Source of the DNA: Apiotrichum sp. Y4204
Taxonomy: Eukaryota; Basidiomycota; Tremellomycetes; Trichosporonales; Trichosporonaceae
Assembly (NCBI GenBank): GCA_025531455.1
Contig: JAMYHL010000021.1
Location: forward strand, 186,001-250,000
Direction: 5' to 3'
Length of the DNA stretch: 64,000 nucleotides
Made by a program: the position numbers and the translations under genes. The notes below the pieces were generated by a model, which saw nothing but the letters and a program-made list of their open reading frames with translations, did no database searches and was not told the DNA's origin. Positions 59,875 to 64,000 of this stretch are shown here, one piece after another. Numbering within the stretch: position 1 is the stretch's first letter; every line of letters begins with the position of its first letter.

Positions 59875-61507
59875 CTAGAGCTCGTCCCGCACGCCCCGCA
59901 CGCCCTGCTCGCCGCGCCCGCCCCGCTTCCTCTCGGGCTCGGTCTCCTCCTCGTCGACAGCCAGCTCCGCCAACTCCTCCTTCATCTTGGCAATGAGGGC
60001 AGTGAGCAGCGCCTTGCGTGCGACATTCGGGTCATCCACGCCAATCTGCTGCACCTCGCCGTCTTCGCCGACCGTAAAGCCCATAAATTGCTCCCCGAGC
60101 TTCGCCATCCGCTCCTCCAGCGTCAGCTCCTCTTCCTCCTCAACCTCCTTCGGCTCGAGCTCCTCGCCCAGCCCCATCGCTTCCGCAATGTGTTCTGCCA
60201 TCTTGCGCCGCGACTCCGGATCGCTGATGTCGAAAGTCATCTGCTCCACGCCCTCGAGGTCACCGAGCGAGCCGGGAGCGCCGTCCATAAACTTGACCTT
60301 GACCTTGTTCTCCTGGTCCTTGCTCTTCGCCTTCGCCTTCGGTTTTGCCTTGGCCGTGTCCGTGTCCCGCGCCTTGATGGCATCCTCCGCAGCCTGGATG
60401 GCCTCGGCGCGCTCCCGCTCGCCGATCCGGAGTATCTCGCGCTCCTGTTCCCGCGGCGCGCTCTCCCAGTGCGCAAAGTCCTCGTCGCTCATTACCTCGC
60501 GACAGCGTATCGGGGCGGGCACGACGTCGTCGGCCGTCTGCGGCCGGAACCCAGGCAGGGAGCAGAGGTGCGGCGAGTGGATCACGACGACGTACTTGCA
60601 GATCTCGACCTCTTTGATCATGTAAATCGCGTCGCCAGAGGTCATGCTGCAGTGGACCTGTACCTCGACCTCGCGCGGGCGGCCCGTCTTGTCGCACCGC
60701 GTCCCGTCCGTCCACCGCTGTACGAGGTATCGCGACGCGGGGCCAACGCCAAAGGTCGCGGTCTGTTCCGGCGCGAGGTCGTGCTCCTCGCTGCTGCCCT
60801 TCTTCCGCCGCTTGCCCTTCCCCTTCGCCGCCTTGCCATCGGGCGGGTGCGCGTAGCCGAGGGTATAGCTGTCGTGCGCCGGGTCCTCCTGCGGCGTCAC
60901 GCCCTCCGGGGGCGGGAGGGACGTCTGTGGCGCCTCGTGGAACTGCCGGATCTCGCGGTTGTGGCAGTATCTGATGTGAGCTGGGAAAACAGTGGAAAGT
61001 AGCTCACGAGTAGGTAAACCACCGGTGGCGGAGGTACAGGCAGTGCCCGTCGAGGTGGCTGAGCGCGCGCCAGCTGGCCGCGGCATCAGGGAGCGGCTCG
61101 TCATGCGGCTCCTCCGTCTCCTTTGTCTGGTCGGCCGTCGCGTTCGCGCTCGGCAGAGCACAGAGGTACGCGTGCGGGACGGTATCTCCCTGGTGGACGA
61201 ACTGCATGTCCACGAGCTCGACGCCGTGCTCCCGCCCCTCACTGGATTCTCCTCGCTCTCCCTGTTTCTCCAGTTCGCCCTTTTCCGAAATGGCGCCCCG
61301 CGCGCGGGGCCGGGCATCGAGAAAGTCGTCGTCGCGGAGCACGCCGTCCCGTGCGTCGTCGCGGGCGCGCGCGGCGTCGCTCGCGCTCAGCGGGTGCTCG
61401 TTCAGAAACACCACGTCGTACTTTGGATATGCGGCCAGGTCCTGCAGGCCCCCCGCGAGCGCGAGAAGCGGGAGGAGCGCGAGTAATAGTAGTGGTCGGG
61501 ATACCAT
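59875..61507 (-). CDS. YOS9: OS-9/Yos9 ER lectin with RDEL retrieval signal
   Basis: Exons 61507-61008 and 60970-59875 give 531 aa. Yos9 reads trimmed N-glycans on misfolded glycoproteins and hands them to the Hrd1 ligase for ER-associated degradation. Seen: a signal peptide MVSRPLLLLALLPLLALAGG, the MRH lectin fold from HRWFTYSYCHNREIRQFHE through RWTDGTRCDKTGRPREVEVQ and EVEICKYVVVIHSPHLC (paired Cys), then a charged coiled region, and the final four residues RDEL, a K/HDEL-type retention signal. The ATG at 61507 starts the signal peptide exactly. The basic KGKGKRRKKG insertion inside the lectin region is unusual for a luminal domain. Confidence 0.92.
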
Positions 61508-62008
61508 GTCGTGGTGTGGACAGTGTACGAACTGCGATTCATGCTGTTCATGTTCTGTGTTCTGTTCCAGGTCGGGGCTTGCGGGGCACTGACTCTGACG
61601 TGGCTTGGACGGAGAGTGCTGGATCTCCGTAACACGCGGGATGACGACCACAAGTGAATACCCGTCGAGCTCAATGGAGATTGATCAGTGAACTCGACCG
61701 TCCAGATGGTGATGTCAGTCGGTCGACGATATCGGCTCTGAGACGTTCGCATGCTAGCTGTATGCTGTGGACCGGTTTGACCTCTACACCTCTCAGCAAC
61801 ATTTGCCATCTGCCAGTCCTCTTCGTGACCAAACTCGGTCCATCGCCACCCACTCAGTATCGGCTATGTCCGGCACTGGACCGGCAACAACAAACCCCAC
61901 CAGCAATCCACCCACGACGTCGTCGGACACGTCTCGCCGTTCCCAACTCACCACTCCATTCTTCTCTCCTCTCTCCTCGCGTCTCCCACTTCTCACGCGG
62001 GTCCCACC
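61508..62008. other. Divergent promoter, YOS9 / PCD1-like gene
   Basis: No gene is seen; a C/T-rich leader precedes the CCCACCATG start at 62009. Confidence 0.5.
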
Positions 62009-63207
62009 ATGTCGCCGCGCAACCCCGAGCCAATTGAGAATCTCCTTCTCCCACTCAAGCCCGAGTCCCTCCAGTCCGTCCCACCCCAATTACCCCCTCT
62101 GATGCCAGATGCCTGTATCGCTTCACAGAGTACAAGCGCACGCCGTTCCCGTTCCCCGTGCCGCGCAGTCGGACCGCCGCCGTGGCAATAATGTGCGTCT
62201 GGAAGCTCGAGCCACTGCAATAACTCCGTCACTCACCCCAGCTTGTTTGTCGGCCGTAAGGGGGACCTGTACGTCGTGCTCTCTACCCGCTCCGGCGACC
62301 TGCGGACGTACGCGCATGACACGGCGCTTCCAGGGGGAAAGTACGAGGATGGAGATGAGGACGAGGAGGGCACAGCGGTGGGTGTGGCTGTTAGACGGTG
62401 CTGACCTCCAGCGTCGCGAGGCTTTCGAAGAAGTGAGCTGATTAATGTCTGTTAAGCTCATCCCAGATCGGCCTTCCGATCGACAAGGAGCGCGTGCGGT
62501 GTCTGTGTCTCCTTGACCCGTTCTTGGCGGGTAACCAGCTGATTGTCACTCCGTGAGAGACCTACTTAATCATTCTGACAGCAGGGTGGTCTTCCTCGCC
62601 GTCGACAATACGATAAACCCGGTGCTGAACCCTGCCGAAGTCGAGTTCCTCTTCTCGATGCCGCTCGCCGCCTTCCTCTACGACCGCCCGCAAGACATCC
62701 CCGGGTGGAACTTTGGCTTCTCGGACCGCCTCAAGGCCCGCACCGCGACACACCCCATCCCCTCTGACCTCCCCGCCCCCGGACTTCCCAGCTACGCAGA
62801 ACCCAACCCGCACGGCGCGGAGATTGGCGGGCGAGACGGCGCGTACTACCAGTACCGCGACATTGAGTGGGGCGCGTCCCCGGTACGCATGCACCGCTTC
62901 CTCACGGGCCGTGAGGGCGGCGGCGTGCGCCCCGTGTATGGTCTGACTGCGTGAGCCAGCAGAAGGCATTCGTAGCTGCACGATCACTAACCTCAGGGGC
63001 ATGCTCGTCCACGCCGCGATGGTGGGCTACGACCGCGCCCCGACATTTAGGGTGAACGCGCCGGGACAGGTGAGCCTCGCGTCGCGGGTGAGGCGCGAGG
63101 TGCTCGTGCGCGGCGGGCCACTCCGGCGCGCGGTCGAGGCGTGCGGGTGGCTCAAGGAGTGGGAGGACGCCGATGTCGATGGTAAGGAGGACAAGGCCAA
63201 GTTGTAG
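62009..63207 (+). CDS. PCD1: Peroxisomal Nudix CoA diphosphatase, PCD1-like
   Basis: Best model: 62009-62073, 62109-62192, 62242-62377, 62412-62432, 62467-62552, 62585-62950 and 62997-63207, giving 322 aa. It cleaves CoA and oxidised CoA to 4'-phosphopantetheine and adenosine 3',5'-bisphosphate in peroxisomes. Seen: RTAAVAIILFVGRKGDLYVV, DLRTYAHDTALPGGK, the Nudix core split across exons as EGTA + RREAFEE + IGLPID, and LLDPFLAGNQLIVTPVV. The last three residues AKL form a PTS1 signal. Exon 4 is a 21-nt microexon within the Nudix box. The first intron would be 35 nt with a GTCCGT donor; without it the N-terminus is out of frame. A one-base error in the C run at 62093-62097 is the alternative. 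Confidence 0.85.
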
Positions 63208-64000
63208 TTTTTTATTATGGATTTTATCTAGTTGCGTGCCGTGAGGAGCTTCATTCTCCGATTTCTCGCATTGTCGTTTGAAGATGCGCTGCCTCTGCAT
63301 TTCTTGGTGAGGAGATGTGATGAACATCTGTGAACCCGCGGCCCGAATTTTCTTTCTAGTTCCCGCTCCCGCCCTCACGTTGAGGGATGACTGTGATATT
63401 GAGGACAGCTATTCGAATGCTGATTGAAATATCATGCACACCGGACACATGGGTTAACCCATTTGTCCCTTCTTGTTTGAGGTCCCACGCTCTATAGAAG
63501 CACTTGGATAAAACCCAGCCACAATTGCTTCGGCAGGATACTGGAACACATGAAAAACCCTCCAAGCTCTCAGGTAATGATTCAGAGCCGCAGAGATCAG
63601 CTCCACGGAAACTGACCCCAACAGCAATGCATACCCAAACCTATCGCCAGCCCTACGGATGTGATCTGCATGTCTGCAGCTCGCGAGCTCGCAGTACCAC
63701 AGTGGCAGTGATCGGATCGTTGAGCATCGCGGTGCCACTCTGCAACTGACTTCTCACAGCAAAACATGACCCAGTCCTCCCAATGATGGGCAATAACGCC
63801 TCACAAGGACATCTTATATCGGCACCTATTCTCGCTCTCTTCTCAGAAGCTCAAACAGAGGCCGCTCGTTGAAAACGCGCTGAAAGCAAAGGATCATAGA
63901 CAAAAATGAATAAAGAAAAGGAAAATCACGCGAAAAAAAAAAAAAAAAAAAAAAAAAAAACGCGTCGAGATGCCACCAGAACCTCGATTCCACAAAAACT
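63208..64000. other. Right-edge non-coding stretch
   Basis: No gene is supported. It includes a 14-bp palindrome ATGGGTTAACCCAT (63449-63462) and ends near an AATAAA followed by a long A run. Confidence 0.45.
63933..63960. repeat. A28 homopolymer preceded by AATAAA
   Basis: Twenty-eight consecutive A bases, with CGCG on each side, and AATAAA about 20 nt upstream (63909). This is the longest homopolymer in the window. Confidence 0.9.

Noticed and set aside
59698..61002. 434-residue plus-strand open frame
   Set aside because: Antisense shadow of YOS9.

Overview
The window is nuclear DNA of a basidiomycete fungus, most likely a tremellomycete yeast of the Trichosporonales or a close relative. 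The coding DNA is GC-rich. Genes are dense and cut by many 40-100 nt introns with GTGAGT/GTACGT-type donors, CTNAC branch sites and CAG acceptors. Gene content fits too: UXS1 for the xylose of capsular or wall glucuronoxylomannan, a fused EGT1, and a CAR/Git3-type receptor with a huge third loop. I found no bacterial, viral or plasmid sequence. All models were assembled by hand from splice signals and checked for phase, and none has transcript support. About 22 protein genes are well supported, and most intron positions agree with protein conservation.

Layout. 1.5-4.1 kb (-): ASI-type membrane RING E3. 4.8-6.9 kb (-): UXS1. 9.6-10.8 kb (-): Rab5 GTPase. 11.5-12.3 kb (+): YOS1. 12.4-13.3 kb (-): EFM7. 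13.6-14.9 kb (-): CTP1. 15.1-16.6 kb (+): TFIIIC tau55-like subunit. 16.8-19.8 kb (-): Zn2Cys6 regulator. 20-25 kb: gene-poor tract holding a broken GIY-YIG-like gene between diverged direct repeats. 25.0-28.2 kb (+): EGT1. 28.4-30.7 kb: two divergent unknown genes. 31.0-32.6 kb (-): PRI2. 33.1-36.0 kb (-): coiled-coil protein with a C-terminal membrane segment. 36-39 kb and 40.4-45.8 kb: gene-poor tracts around RPL20 (39.8 kb, +). 45.8-48.4 kb (+): receptor. 49.1-50.6 kb (+): four-TM protein. 51.7-52.3 kb (+): unknown. 52.7-53.8 kb (-): EF-hand-like protein. 54.0-55.2 kb (+): CUZ1. 55.3-55.5 kb (-): mitochondrial bL33. 56.2-57.6 kb (+): RPL4. 58.1-59.5 kb (+): EMG1. 59.9-61.5 kb (-): YOS9. 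62.0-63.2 kb (+): peroxisomal CoA diphosphatase.

The genes are mostly unrelated housekeeping functions, as expected of a fungal chromosome, and there is no metabolic cluster. Two loose themes are secretory pathway and protein quality control (YOS1, Rab5, YOS9, CUZ1, ASI-type E3) and ribosome production (RPL20, RPL4, EMG1, bL33m, EFM7). The two cytosolic ribosomal protein genes share an unusual upstream layout. The least ordinary DNA is the repeat-flanked GIY-YIG relic at 21.5-23.5 kb and the A28 tract at 63.93 kb.
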